A stretch of DNA of 64,000 bases from Streptomyces sp. HUAS CB01 (lineage in GTDB: Bacteria; Actinomycetota; Actinomycetes; Streptomycetales; Streptomycetaceae), in the NCBI RefSeq assembly GCF_030406905.1, contig NZ_CP129137.1, positions 4,856,001 through 4,920,000 of the forward strand. Reading direction: 5' to 3'. Shown here one piece after another: positions 18,146 through 26,383 of this stretch. Made by a program: the position numbers and the translations under genes. The number at the start of each line of letters is the position of its first letter. The first letter of the stretch is position 1. The notes beneath the pieces are model-generated. The model worked only from the letters and a program-made list of their open reading frames with translations, had not been told where the DNA came from and made no database searches.

Positions 18146-18237
18146 GGTGGGCTCCTTCACGAGTCCTTCGTGGGAGCCGTTCCGTCGGGCTCCCGATGAC
18201 TCCATGTTCACCGGGAACAAGCGGAACAAGCGTCGCT

Positions 18238-18810
18238 CTACGGGGCGATCCCGACCCTGGGAATCGTCGGGGTGTGCCCCTGAGGGGCGTCCTCCCGGAG
18301 CAGGGGACCCCGCTCCTTCCCAGGGCCCGCGGGCCGGCGGCCCGCCGAACCCCCGCGCCGCAGCCGGGCCCGCCCGGCGGGTACGACGAGGAGATGGGCC
18401 AGCGCCACCCCTGCCGTGTTGAGCAGCAGCGAGTCCACGTCGACGACCCGGCCCGGCACCGCGGTCTGGAGCAGTTCGATGCCCAGCGACAGCAGCGCCC
18501 CCGCCGCGACCGTACGCGCCAGTGAGGCCCAGGGGGAGACGGCGAGCCTGCCGCCCGCCATTGGAAGCAGTATCCCGAGCGGGGCCAGGAGGAGCAGCCC
18601 CTCGCCGATCCGGCGCGCGGCCCGTACCGGGCCCGCCGCGAGGTCGGCTCTGATGCCCGCCAGGGGTTCCAGGTTCGCCGCCGTCACCCACGGCACATCC
18701 AGCGGGCGGAGCGTCAGCCACGCCACGAGAGCGAGATGTGCGAGCAGGAGGACGCCTCCCGCCACACGGAAGCCGATGGCGGCACTGCCGCCCGAACCTT
18801 GACGCTGCAC
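18238..18810 (-). CDS. VanZ-like membrane protein
   Basis: 190 residues from GTG 18810. About four to five membrane segments, with LLLLAPLGILLPM, LLSLGIELLQTAVPGRVVDV and DSLLLNTAGVALAHLLV matching the VanZ-like (PF04892) pattern, in which the E-x-x-Q and D-x-x-x-N residues are conserved. VanZ confers low-level teicoplanin resistance in enterococci; the role of actinobacterial homologues is unknown. The C-terminal 35 residues are hydrophilic. It lies 77 bases downstream of the AfsQ-associated lipoprotein gene in the same direction. Confidence 0.75.
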   Translation of the reverse strand: MQRQGSGGSAAIGFRVAGGVLLLAHLALVAWLTLRPLDVPWVTAANLEPLAGIRADLAAGPVRAARRIGEGLLLLAPLGILLPMAGGRLAVSPWASLARTVAAGALLSLGIELLQTAVPGRVVDVDSLLLNTAGVALAHLLVVPAGRARLRRGGSAGRRPAGPGKERGPLLREDAPQGHTPTIPRVGIAP

Positions 18811-18887
18811 GCCCCCCAAGACGCGACGACCGGCGGGATCGGTTCCGCCCCGGGCGCGCCCGCGTCGCGGATCCGCCAAAGGGACCG

Positions 18888-19580
18888 TCAGGAGGCGGCG
18901 GGCGAGGGCAGCGGGCTCGCGGTCGGCAGGGCCGTGTCGGGGCGCTGCTTGACCGAGTCCGTGCAGCGGTAGCCGCGCGGCGCGTACTCGCCCGGTCCCG
19001 CCAGCACGACCGTGCCGCCCGCGGTCGCCGCCTCGCTCTCCGCGAGCGTGCACACGACCTGCGCCAGCGCCGCCGGCGGCAGGTCCTCGGGCTGGCGGCT
19101 CAGCCGCAGCGTGCCCGCCGGATCGCCGTCGCGCGGCGGGGAGACCGTCAGCGGGCCCCGTACGAGACTCGCGAACCCGGCCTCCCGCTCGGTCTCCGAC
19201 GGCTCCTCCAGCAGTTCGCCGAGGAGCGCCTGGGCGATCCGCACCCGGTTGCCGGTCCGGCCCTCGGAGATCGGGACCGTACGGTCCACCGCCTCCAGCG
19301 CCGAGGCGCACACGAGGTACACCCGTACCGGCATCTGCGGCTGCGCCTGGGCGGCCGTCTCCTTGCCGGAGAGGGTGCACGGAACCCGGGAGGGTGCCGG
19401 GCCTGCGTCGACCGGCACCGTGGTCGTCCTGATGCCGCACCCGCTGACGGCGGCCGCGAGGGCCACGGCGCCGGCCACGGCCGCGACCGCCCGGCGCACT
19501 CCGTGCCGTGCGGTGCCGCGGCCCGGCCCGGCCTCCGTGCCCGGCCCGGCGGCCCGGCGTGATCCGTGTACCCGGCTCAC
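18888..19580 (-). CDS. Lipoprotein cotranscribed with afsQ2
   Basis: 230 residues. GTG 19580 overlaps the afsQ2 stop as GTGA, so the two are translationally coupled. After a basic N-terminus the hydrophobic segment AVAAVAGAVALAAAVSGC ends in a lipobox with the modified Cys near residue 48. The remainder contains PVRVYLVCASALEAVDRTVP and AQALLGELLEEPSETEREAG, resembling the GerMN/sporulation-type fold of lipoproteins that accompany sensor kinases in actinobacteria. In S. coelicolor the equivalent gene is, from memory, SCO4905. A role in modulating AfsQ2 sensing is inference. Confidence 0.8.
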   Translation of the reverse strand: MSRVHGSRRAAGPGTEAGPGRGTARHGVRRAVAAVAGAVALAAAVSGCGIRTTTVPVDAGPAPSRVPCTLSGKETAAQAQPQMPVRVYLVCASALEAVDRTVPISEGRTGNRVRIAQALLGELLEEPSETEREAGFASLVRGPLTVSPPRDGDPAGTLRLSRQPEDLPPAALAQVVCTLAESEAATAGGTVVLAGPGEYAPRGYRCTDSVKQRPDTALPTASPLPSPAAS

Positions 19581-21094
19581 CGCGCCTCGCCCGCCTCTCC
19601 CTGCTCGCCCTCCCGGCCGGCCCGCCCGGGGCTCTCCGAGGTGATGTCGGAGGCGTCACGGGGCAGCCGCAGCACGAACACGGCACCGCCGTCGCCGTCC
19701 GTCGAGTTGGCCGCGGTGATGCCACCGCCGTGGATCAGGGCGTTCTCCATCGCGATGGACAGCCCCAGGCCACTGCCCTCCGACCGGGGCCGGGAGGCGC
19801 TCGCCTTGTAGAACCGGTCGAAGACGTGGGGCAGGACCTCGTCGGGGATGCCCGGGCCGTGGTCCCGTACCTCGATGACCAGCTCCTCGCCCTCCGTGCG
19901 CACCGCCACACGCACCGGCGAGCCGCCGTGCTTCAGCGCGTTGCCGATCAGATTCGCCAGTATGACGTCGAGGCGGCGCGGGTCGAGGCGGGCCATGATG
20001 CCGCGCTCCGCGTCCAGTTCGACGGCGTCGAGCCAGGCCCGCGCGTCGATGCAGGCGGTGACCTGGTCGGCGACGTCGACGTCGTCGAGGACCAGCCGGG
20101 CCGTGCCCGCGTCGAAGCGGGTCACCTCCATCAGATTCTCCACCAGGTCGTTCAGCCGCCGTGTCTCGCTCACCACCAGCTCCACGGCCGGGGCGATCAT
20201 CGGGTCGAGGGCGTCCTGCTCGCCCTCCAGGATCTCCGTCACGGCGGTCAGCGCGGTGAGCGGCGTACGCAGCTCGTGCGACATGTCGGCCACGAAGCGG
20301 CGGCTGGACTCCTCCCGCGCGCTCATGTCCGCCATCTTCTTCTCCAGCGACTCCGCGGCGTTGTTGAAGGTCCGCGACAGCTCCGCCAGTTCGTCCGTGC
20401 CGGACACCTGAAGCCGGGTGTCCAGCTTGCCCTCGCCGAGCTGCCGGGCCGCCTGCCCGAGCCGCTGGACCGGCTTGAGCACGGTCGTCGCGGCGGCCTG
20501 CGCCAGCAGCGCCGAGCCGGCCAGGGCGAGTGCCGTGGCGATGCCCAGCGACCAGGCCAGCGAGTTCAGGTCCTGGCGCTCCTGGTCGAGGGACTTGAAC
20601 AGGTAGCCCGTGGGCCCGCCGCCGACGATGCGCGTACCGGCCACCAGATAGGGCGTGTTGCCGCGCTGGGTGCGCACCCAGAAAAGATGCGGCTGGTCGT
20701 TCACCGCCTCCCGCAGTTCCGCGGGCACGTCGTCGAGCGTGAAGACGTCGGGGTCCGAGGCGCCGACGATCGGCTTGCCGACGGCCCGCTCCCCGAGCAG
20801 CAGGACGCTGTAGCCGGCGGTGGCGCCCGCCATCTGCTCGGCCGTCGTCTGCAGTTCGCTCTCCGTGGGCCGCGCCGGCAGCGACGCGGCACGGTTCTGC
20901 ATCTGCTGCCGGAAGTCGCCCAGCGCCGCGTCCTGGGTACGGGTGAGCACGGCCTCGCGGTTCAGCCAGTACGCGATGCCGGACGCGGACACGGCGGCGG
21001 TCAGCGCGACCATCCCGAACACGACGACGAGGCGCAGCCGGAGACTGGTCCAGCCGAGTCCCGCGAGTATGGCCCTCTTTGCGGCACTGCTCAC
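19577..21094 (-). CDS. afsQ2: AfsQ2 sensor histidine kinase
   Basis: 505 residues. GTG 21094 overlaps the afsQ1 stop as GTGA. Layout: first membrane helix at about residues 15-40, extracellular sensor region, second helix near 170-195, HAMP, then the DHp helix VADMSHELRTPLTAL with phospho-acceptor His273, and a HATPase_c domain with N box (LANLIGNALKHGG) and G boxes (DHGPGIP, GSGLGL). It phosphorylates AfsQ1. In S. coelicolor AfsQ1/Q2 responds to nitrogen conditions such as glutamate medium and affects antibiotic production and morphology. Identification rests on the full afsQ1-afsQ2-lipoprotein operon with sigQ divergent. Confidence 0.92.
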   Translation of the reverse strand: MSSAAKRAILAGLGWTSLRLRLVVVFGMVALTAAVSASGIAYWLNREAVLTRTQDAALGDFRQQMQNRAASLPARPTESELQTTAEQMAGATAGYSVLLLGERAVGKPIVGASDPDVFTLDDVPAELREAVNDQPHLFWVRTQRGNTPYLVAGTRIVGGGPTGYLFKSLDQERQDLNSLAWSLGIATALALAGSALLAQAAATTVLKPVQRLGQAARQLGEGKLDTRLQVSGTDELAELSRTFNNAAESLEKKMADMSAREESSRRFVADMSHELRTPLTALTAVTEILEGEQDALDPMIAPAVELVVSETRRLNDLVENLMEVTRFDAGTARLVLDDVDVADQVTACIDARAWLDAVELDAERGIMARLDPRRLDVILANLIGNALKHGGSPVRVAVRTEGEELVIEVRDHGPGIPDEVLPHVFDRFYKASASRPRSEGSGLGLSIAMENALIHGGGITAANSTDGDGGAVFVLRLPRDASDITSESPGRAGREGEQGEAGEAR

Positions 21095-21768
21095 TGAGGC
21101 GAGTCCAGCCGGTAGCCCACACCTCTGACCGTACGGATGAGCGTCGGCGAGGACGGGACGTCCTCCACCTTCGCCCGCAGCCGCTGGACGCAGGCGTCCA
21201 CCAGCCGGGAGTCGCCCAGGTAGTCGTGCTCCCACACGAGCCGCAGCAGCTGCTGGCGCGACAGCGCCTGGCCGGGCCGGCGGCTCAGCTCCAGCAGGAG
21301 ACGCAGCTCGGTCGGCGTGAGCTGCAGGTCCTCGCCGTTCTTGGTGACCGTCATCGCGGAGCGGTCGATCACCAGCGAGCCGAAGGTCGCCGAGTCCGTG
21401 GACTCGCGCTCACCGCGGCGCAGCACGGCGCGGATCCGGGCGTCGAGCACCCGCCCCTGCACCGGTTTGACCACGTAGTCGTCGGCGCCCGACTCCAGGC
21501 CGACGACGACGTCGATGTCGTCGCTCCGCGCGGTCAGCAGGATGATCGGCAACTGGTCCGTGCGCCTGATCCGCCGGCACACCTCGAAACCGTCGATGCC
21601 GGGCAGCATCACATCCAGCACGATCAGGTCCGGCCGCTGCTCACGCAGCAGTTTCAGGCCGTCCTCGCCCGTCGCCGCGGTGGCCACACGATGGCCCTGG
21701 CGTGACAGCGAGAGTTCGAGGGCCGTGCGGATGGCGTCGTCGTCCTCGATCAGCAACAGGAAAGGCAC
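21091..21768 (-). CDS. afsQ1: AfsQ1 response regulator (OmpR/PhoB type)
   Basis: 225 residues counted from GTG 21768; ATG 21777 would add three residues. The receiver domain has LLLIEDDDAIRTAL, phospho-acceptor Asp52 in LIVLDVMLPGIDG, and LTARSDD and YVVKPV. The C-terminal winged helix reads LQLTPTELRLLLELSRRPG and ends GVGYRLDSPQ. The GTG start gives 225 residues and Asp52, agreeing with what I recall for S. coelicolor AfsQ1. Its own known site type, GTnAC-n6-GTnAC, is present in the gap to sigQ. Confidence 0.93.
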   Translation of the reverse strand: MPFLLLIEDDDAIRTALELSLSRQGHRVATAATGEDGLKLLREQRPDLIVLDVMLPGIDGFEVCRRIRRTDQLPIILLTARSDDIDVVVGLESGADDYVVKPVQGRVLDARIRAVLRRGERESTDSATFGSLVIDRSAMTVTKNGEDLQLTPTELRLLLELSRRPGQALSRQQLLRLVWEHDYLGDSRLVDACVQRLRAKVEDVPSSPTLIRTVRGVGYRLDSPQ

Positions 21769-21849
21769 GGAGGTCATTCTGGCCCATGCGGCCCCGACAG
21801 TTCGACCGCTGGGCCGCCGCGGCCCGTTCCGCCAGGGACACGGGGCCCT

Positions 21850-21865
21850 GTGACAGCCCTGTGAC
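21850..21865 (+). promoter_or_regulatory. AfsQ1 binding site between afsQ1 and sigQ
   Basis: GTGAC at 21850-21854 and GTGAC at 21861-21865, separated by six bases, fit the GTnAC-n6-GTnAC motif reported for AfsQ1. It lies about 85 bases before the sigQ start and 81 bases upstream of the afsQ1 start, so it could serve either gene. Confidence 0.8.
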
Positions 21866-21949
21866 AGTCGGCGGACAGCGGTGTGAAGTCCCCCGGGCAG
21901 AGTCTTCTCCACAAGGTACGAACGGACTCCTACCGACGGGGGGCGCGAG

Positions 21950-22726
21950 ATGAACGCACTGCACAGCACCTCTTCAAGCGCAGTTGTCACGCGTCTCCAC
22001 GACGTCGTGCGGAACACCGAGAAGTCCGGCGCCGTGAACGGACGGGGGTGCGTTCGCGGCGCCGGGCGCCAGCACAGGCCGTCGACCGCGGAGCAGGGAC
22101 GCGCCTGCATGACCGTCGTCGACGCCAGGGCCGAGGGCGGCCACGGGGGAAGCGCGTACGGGGAGGCCACGGGGGAGCGGGGCGGCCAGGGCGGCCGGGC
22201 GGACGCCGAAGCGGCGTTCACCGCCTACGTCCAGGAGCGCCGCGCCTCCCTGTACGCGACCGCGTACCACCTGACCGGCGACCGCTACGAGGCCGAGGAC
22301 CTGCTGCAGAGCGCGCTGTTCTCGACCTACCGGGCGTGGGACCGGATCAGCGACAAGGCGGCGGTCGGCGGCTACCTGCGCCGGACGATGACGAACCTGC
22401 ACATCAGCGCCTGGCGCCGGCGCAAGATCGACGAGTACCCGACAGAGGAGCTTCCCGAGACGGCGGGCGACACGGACGCGATGCGCGGCACCGAGCTGCG
22501 GGCGGTCCTGTGGCAGGCCCTGGCCCGGCTGCCCGAGCTGCAGCGCACCATGCTGGTGCTGCGCTACTACGAGGGACGCACGGACCCGGAGATCGCGGAG
22601 ATCCTCGACATCAGTGTCGGCACGGTGAAGTCGAGCATCTGGCGCTCCCTGCGCCGGATGCGCGAGGACGACGCCCTCAGCTTCGGCCGTGACGAGGAAG
22701 AGTCCTTCGGCGAGCTGGTGGCCTGA
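21950..22726 (+). CDS. sigQ: SigQ, ECF sigma factor
   Basis: 258 residues from ATG 21950 (a later ATG at 22109 would remove 53 residues). Region 2 is read as FTAYVQERRASLYATAYHLT and AEDLLQSALFSTYRAWDRIS; region 4 as LARLPELQRTMLVLRYYEGR and IAEILDISVGTVKSSIWRSL. A long, low-complexity N-terminal extension precedes the sigma domains. It is divergent from afsQ1, with an AfsQ1 site between them. In S. coelicolor sigQ is transcribed under AfsQ1 and acts against AfsQ1-driven functions. A strong terminator follows. Confidence 0.9.
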   Translation: MNALHSTSSSAVVTRLHDVVRNTEKSGAVNGRGCVRGAGRQHRPSTAEQGRACMTVVDARAEGGHGGSAYGEATGERGGQGGRADAEAAFTAYVQERRASLYATAYHLTGDRYEAEDLLQSALFSTYRAWDRISDKAAVGGYLRRTMTNLHISAWRRRKIDEYPTEELPETAGDTDAMRGTELRAVLWQALARLPELQRTMLVLRYYEGRTDPEIAEILDISVGTVKSSIWRSLRRMREDDALSFGRDEEESFGELVA

Positions 22727-22767
22727 AGGCGGTACGGGGGATCACGGGGGATCCACGGGGGAAGCGC

Positions 22768-22808
22768 AGCGGGGCCGTACAGGACCGGGGGTCTTGTACG
22801 GCCCCGCT
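22768..22808 (+). terminator. Terminator after sigQ
   Basis: Perfect 14-base arms (22768-22781 and 22795-22808) lie 41 bases after the sigQ stop and before the convergent kinase-like gene. Confidence 0.8.
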
Positions 22809-22823
22809 TCGCGTGTCCGTTGC

Positions 22824-23483
22824 CTACACCGCTTCCTGCACGGCTTCCCGCACGGCTTCCTGCGCCGGGGCGCGGCGGCGGCCCGCGGCGGCGGCCGCGA
22901 GGCGGCCCAGGGCCTCCTCGGCGCCGCAGGGGTGGGCGCCCAGCGCCTTCTGGCGGGCGACGATGCCGCGTTCGGCCCGCATCAGCCGCCAGCCGCGCCG
23001 CAGCAGGAAGGGCACGGACTTGCGGCCTTCGCGCAGATCGCGCAGCAGCCGGCGGCGGAACGTCGTCGAGGGCCGCCCGCGCAGGCACAGGGCGTCCGCG
23101 AGGATGCCGAGTTCCCGGCACCGGTCCACGATGTCCGCGGCGAAGATGCCCTCCGCGACGAAGAGCGGGGTACGGGAGATGTCGACGGACCCCACGCCGG
23201 TCCGGGAACTGGTGGCGATGTCGTACACGGGGACCGACGTCCGCCCCGTACGGCACAGTTCCGCGACCGCGCGGACCGCGGCGTCGGCGTCCCAGGAGGC
23301 GGGGGAGTCCCAGTCGACGGCCGTGGTGCCCGCCATCAGCGGGAGGCTCGGGTCGTCCCCCTCCTTGTAGAAGTCGTCGAGGCGCAGCACCGGGAGGCCG
23401 GAGCGGGCGGCGAGGGACGATTTTCCGGAACCGGAGGGCCCGGACAGCAGGACGACGCGCGTCGGCGGGGGTTGGGAACTCAC
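22824..23483 (-). CDS. Uridine-kinase-like P-loop protein
   Basis: 219 residues from GTG 23483 (an alternative in-frame start is at 23552). The P-loop GPSGSGKSS begins near residue 15, followed by LPVLRLDDFYKEGDDPSLPL and DWDSPASWD, then VPVYDIATSSRTG and LFVAEGIFAADIV. This layout is that of uridine kinase/phosphoribulokinase-like proteins, where DDFY carries the catalytic Asp. A nucleoside kinase role would fit the window, but the gene lacks the regulon operator and the substrate is unproven. The C-terminus is Ala/Arg-rich with an EAVREAVQEAV repeat. Confidence 0.75.
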   Translation of the reverse strand: MSSQPPPTRVVLLSGPSGSGKSSLAARSGLPVLRLDDFYKEGDDPSLPLMAGTTAVDWDSPASWDADAAVRAVAELCRTGRTSVPVYDIATSSRTGVGSVDISRTPLFVAEGIFAADIVDRCRELGILADALCLRGRPSTTFRRRLLRDLREGRKSVPFLLRRGWRLMRAERGIVARQKALGAHPCGAEEALGRLAAAAAGRRRAPAQEAVREAVQEAV

Positions 23484-23602
23484 GGGACACCAGTGTGAGG
23501 CATTGACCCGTGCGTGGGACCCCCCGGAGGTCCGGTTGGTATCGAGCGTCACATCACAACTACGCTGCGTCGTCGACCGGTTACTTCTGGAGGCAGGATT
23601 CC

Positions 23603-23944
23603 ATGGCAGGCACGAAATTCCTCAGGGCGGCCGGGCTGACCGTCACCGCTCTGGGAGCGGCGCTCGGAGCCGGGGCCGCACCGGCCCAGGCCGCGCACGC
23701 GGACGGTCACGGTTCGGCGACCGTGAACGCCCTCGCGGACACCGTCGGGTACGTCGGCGCACCCGTCGAGAACGTTCCGCTGAACCCGCTCGCACACACC
23801 GGCGTGGACCCGCTCGACAACGGAGTCGGCACGCAGGTCGCCGACTTCAAGGCGATCGAGACCCGGCACGTCACCGGCTCCCTGGGCAGCCCGCGCGAGG
23901 TGCCGCTCGCCGGTCCGCTGCTCGGCGGTCTCGTCCCGGGCTGA
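23603..23944 (+). CDS. Small secreted protein
   Basis: 113 residues from ATG 23603, with GGAGGCAGG upstream. The signal peptide ends near PAQA-AHA at about residue 30. The mature protein (about 83 residues) contains PVENVPLNPLAHTGVDPLDN and no known domain or Cys pair. Comparable short exported proteins are common in Streptomyces and uncharacterised. Confidence 0.7.
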   Translation: MAGTKFLRAAGLTVTALGAALGAGAAPAQAAHADGHGSATVNALADTVGYVGAPVENVPLNPLAHTGVDPLDNGVGTQVADFKAIETRHVTGSLGSPREVPLAGPLLGGLVPG

Positions 23945-23963
23945 CCGAGGGCGTGGCGCATCA

Positions 23964-23995
23964 CGGGCCCGCGGGGAGGGATCCCCGCGGGCCCG
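23964..23995. terminator. Bidirectional terminator
   Basis: Perfect 14-base arms (23964-23977 and 23982-23995) separate the secreted-protein gene from the convergent dehydrogenase-like gene. Confidence 0.8.
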
Positions 23996-24045
23996 TTCGG
24001 CGTGCGGCTGTGCGGAACGGGCGGCGCGGCCGCCCGGGGCACGGG

Positions 24046-24936
24046 TCAGTACGCGGAGCCGGAGGCCCCCAGCGAACCCGTCGGGTGCCAGACCGTCTTG
24101 GTCTCCAGGAAGGCCGTCATCCGGTCCGTCCCGGGGTCGGCCGTCCAGTCCTCCGTGCGGGGCCGCAGCACCCGCTTCAGGTTGTCCGCGGCGGCGACCT
24201 GAAGCTCCTTGGCGAGCTGCGCCTCGGCTCCTGTCAGGTCGATCGCGTTGACGTCCTGGTGCGCCGCCAGCGGGGCGGCGATCTCGGCCGTGCGGCCGGA
24301 GAGGACGTTGACCACGCCGCCGGGGAGGTCGGACGTGGCCAGCACCTCGCCGAGGGACAGCGCCGGCAGCGGGGCCCGCTCCGAGGCGACGACGACGACC
24401 GTGTTGCCCGTCGCGATCGCGGGGGCGATCACCGAGACCAGCCCGAGGAACGACGACTCCTGCGGGGCGAGGACGGTGACGACACCGGTCGGCTCGGGCG
24501 TCGACAGGTTGAAGAACGGACCCGCGACCGGGTTCGCCCCGCCGACGACCTGGCCGATCTTGTCCGTCCAGCCCGCGTACCAGACCCAGCGGTCGATCGT
24601 GGCGTCCACGACCGCGCCCGCCTTGGACTTCGACAGGCCCTCGGCGTCGGCCACTTCGCGGACGAACTGGTCCCTGCGACCCTCCAGCATCTCGGCGACG
24701 CGGTAGAGGATCTGGCCGCGGTTGTACGCCGTGGCGCCCGACCAGCCGCCGAACGCCTTGCGCGCCGCGACGACCGCGTCACGCGCGTCCTTGCGGGAGG
24801 AGAGGGGCGCGTTGGCGAGCCACTTGCCCTTGGAGTCGGTCACCTCGTACACCCGTCCGCTCTCGCTGCGGGGGAACTTGCCCCCGACGAACAGCTTGTA
24901 GGTCTTGAAGACGGACAGACGCGTCGACTCAGACAT
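24046..24936 (-). CDS. Truncated, cysteine-free aldehyde dehydrogenase-like protein
   Basis: 296 residues; ATG 24936 overlaps the stop of the full-length dehydrogenase by eight bases. It resembles the N-terminal coenzyme-binding half of the aldehyde dehydrogenase family (SSRKDARDAVVAARKAFGGW, GVVTVLAPQESSFLGLVSVI, IAPAIATGNTVVVVAS) but has about 60% of the usual length. The translation contains no Cys, so the catalytic thiol and most of the catalytic domain are missing. The reading frame is intact and coupled, so it is more likely a retained pseudo-enzyme or partner subunit than a fresh truncation. Its function is unknown. Confidence 0.75.
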   Translation of the reverse strand: MSESTRLSVFKTYKLFVGGKFPRSESGRVYEVTDSKGKWLANAPLSSRKDARDAVVAARKAFGGWSGATAYNRGQILYRVAEMLEGRRDQFVREVADAEGLSKSKAGAVVDATIDRWVWYAGWTDKIGQVVGGANPVAGPFFNLSTPEPTGVVTVLAPQESSFLGLVSVIAPAIATGNTVVVVASERAPLPALSLGEVLATSDLPGGVVNVLSGRTAEIAAPLAAHQDVNAIDLTGAEAQLAKELQVAAADNLKRVLRPRTEDWTADPGTDRMTAFLETKTVWHPTGSLGASGSAY

Positions 24937-26377
24937 CGAGGTAGGCCTCCAGACCGTGACGGCCGCCCTCGCGGCCGAAGCCCGACTCCTTGTAGCCGCC
25001 GAACGGCGAGGTCGGGTCGAACTTGTTGAAGGTGTTGGCCCACACGACACCCGCGCGGAGCTTGTTCGCCACCGCGAGGATGCGGGAGCCCTTCTCCGTC
25101 CAGATGCCCGCGGACAGGCCGTACTGGCTGTTGTTCGCCTTGGCGACGGCCTCGTCCGGGGTGCGGAACGTCAGCACGGACAGCACCGGGCCGAAGATCT
25201 CGTCACGGGCGATGGTGTGGGCCTGGGTGACGTTGGTGAACAGCGTCGGCGCGAACCAGTAACCGGACGACGGCAGTTCGCACGGTGCCGTCCAGCGCTC
25301 CGCGCCCTCGGCCTCGCCGGTCTCGGCGAGGGCCGTGATCCGGGCCAGCTGCTCGGCCGAGTTGATGGCGCCGATGTCGGTGTTCTTGTCCAGCGGGTCA
25401 CCGAGGCGCAGCGTCGACAGCCGCCGCTTCAGGGAGTCCAGCAGCTCGTCGTGGATCGACTCCTGGACGAGGAGGCGGGAGCCCGCGCAGCAGACCTGGC
25501 CCTGGTTGAAGAAGATGCCCCCGACGATGCCCTCGACGGCCTGGTCGATGGGCGCGTCGTCGAAGACGATGTTGGCGCCCTTGCCGCCCAGCTCCAGCGT
25601 GAGCTTCTTGTCGGTGCCCGCCACTTCGCGGGCGATGGCCTTGCCGACCGCCGTGGAACCGGTGAAGGCCACCTTGTTCACGTCCGGGTGCGCGACGAGC
25701 GCGGCGCCCGCGTCGCCGTAGCCGGGGACGATGTTGACGACGCCCTTGGGCAGCCCGGCCTGGCGGCAGATGTCCGCGAAGAACAGGGCCGACAGCGGGG
25801 TGGTCTCGGCGGGCTTGAGCACGACGGTGTTGCCGGTGGCGAGCGCGGGGGCGATCTTCCAGGCCAGCATCAGCAGCGGGAAGTTCCACGGGATGACCTG
25901 GCCGGCGACGCCCAGCGGCTTCGGGTTCGCCCCGTAGCCGGCGTGGTCGAGCTTGTCGGCCCAGCCCGCGTAGTAGAAGAAGTGCGCCGCGACCAGCGGG
26001 AGGTCCGCGTCGCGGGTCTCCCTGATCGGCTTTCCGTTGTCCAGGGTCTCCAGGACGGCGAGCTCGCGCGAGCGCTCCTGGATGATCCGGGCGATGCGGA
26101 AGAGGTACTTGGCGCGCTCCCGGCCCGGCAGGGCGGACCACTTCTCGAACGCCCTGCGCGCGGCCCTCACCGCACGGTCGATGTCCTCGGAGCCCGCCCT
26201 GGCGACCTCGGACAGGACCTCCTCGGTGGAGGGGGACACGGTCTTGAAGACCTTGCCGTCGGCGGCGTCGGTGAACTCGCCGTCGATGAAGAGGCCGTAC
26301 GAGGGGGCGATGTCGACGACCGACCGCGACTCGGGTGCGGGGGCGTACTCGAAGACGGAATGCTTGTCCATGGTCAT
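24929..26377 (-). CDS. Aldehyde dehydrogenase, NAD(P)-dependent
   Basis: 482 residues, full length. VIPWNFPLLMLAWKIAPALA, the NAD-binding FTGSTAVGKAI, the catalytic Glu in TLELGGKGANIVFDD, and the active-site Cys in NQGQVCCAGSRL are all present, as is EIFGPVLSVLTF. It starts six bases after the deoC stop, so the pair is surely one operon. DeoC releases acetaldehyde from deoxyribose-5-phosphate, so oxidation of acetaldehyde to acetate is the likely role, by context. The coupled truncated paralogue follows. Confidence 0.9.
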   Translation of the reverse strand: MTMDKHSVFEYAPAPESRSVVDIAPSYGLFIDGEFTDAADGKVFKTVSPSTEEVLSEVARAGSEDIDRAVRAARRAFEKWSALPGRERAKYLFRIARIIQERSRELAVLETLDNGKPIRETRDADLPLVAAHFFYYAGWADKLDHAGYGANPKPLGVAGQVIPWNFPLLMLAWKIAPALATGNTVVLKPAETTPLSALFFADICRQAGLPKGVVNIVPGYGDAGAALVAHPDVNKVAFTGSTAVGKAIAREVAGTDKKLTLELGGKGANIVFDDAPIDQAVEGIVGGIFFNQGQVCCAGSRLLVQESIHDELLDSLKRRLSTLRLGDPLDKNTDIGAINSAEQLARITALAETGEAEGAERWTAPCELPSSGYWFAPTLFTNVTQAHTIARDEIFGPVLSVLTFRTPDEAVAKANNSQYGLSAGIWTEKGSRILAVANKLRAGVVWANTFNKFDPTSPFGGYKESGFGREGGRHGLEAYLDV

Positions 26378-26383
26378 GGGGTC

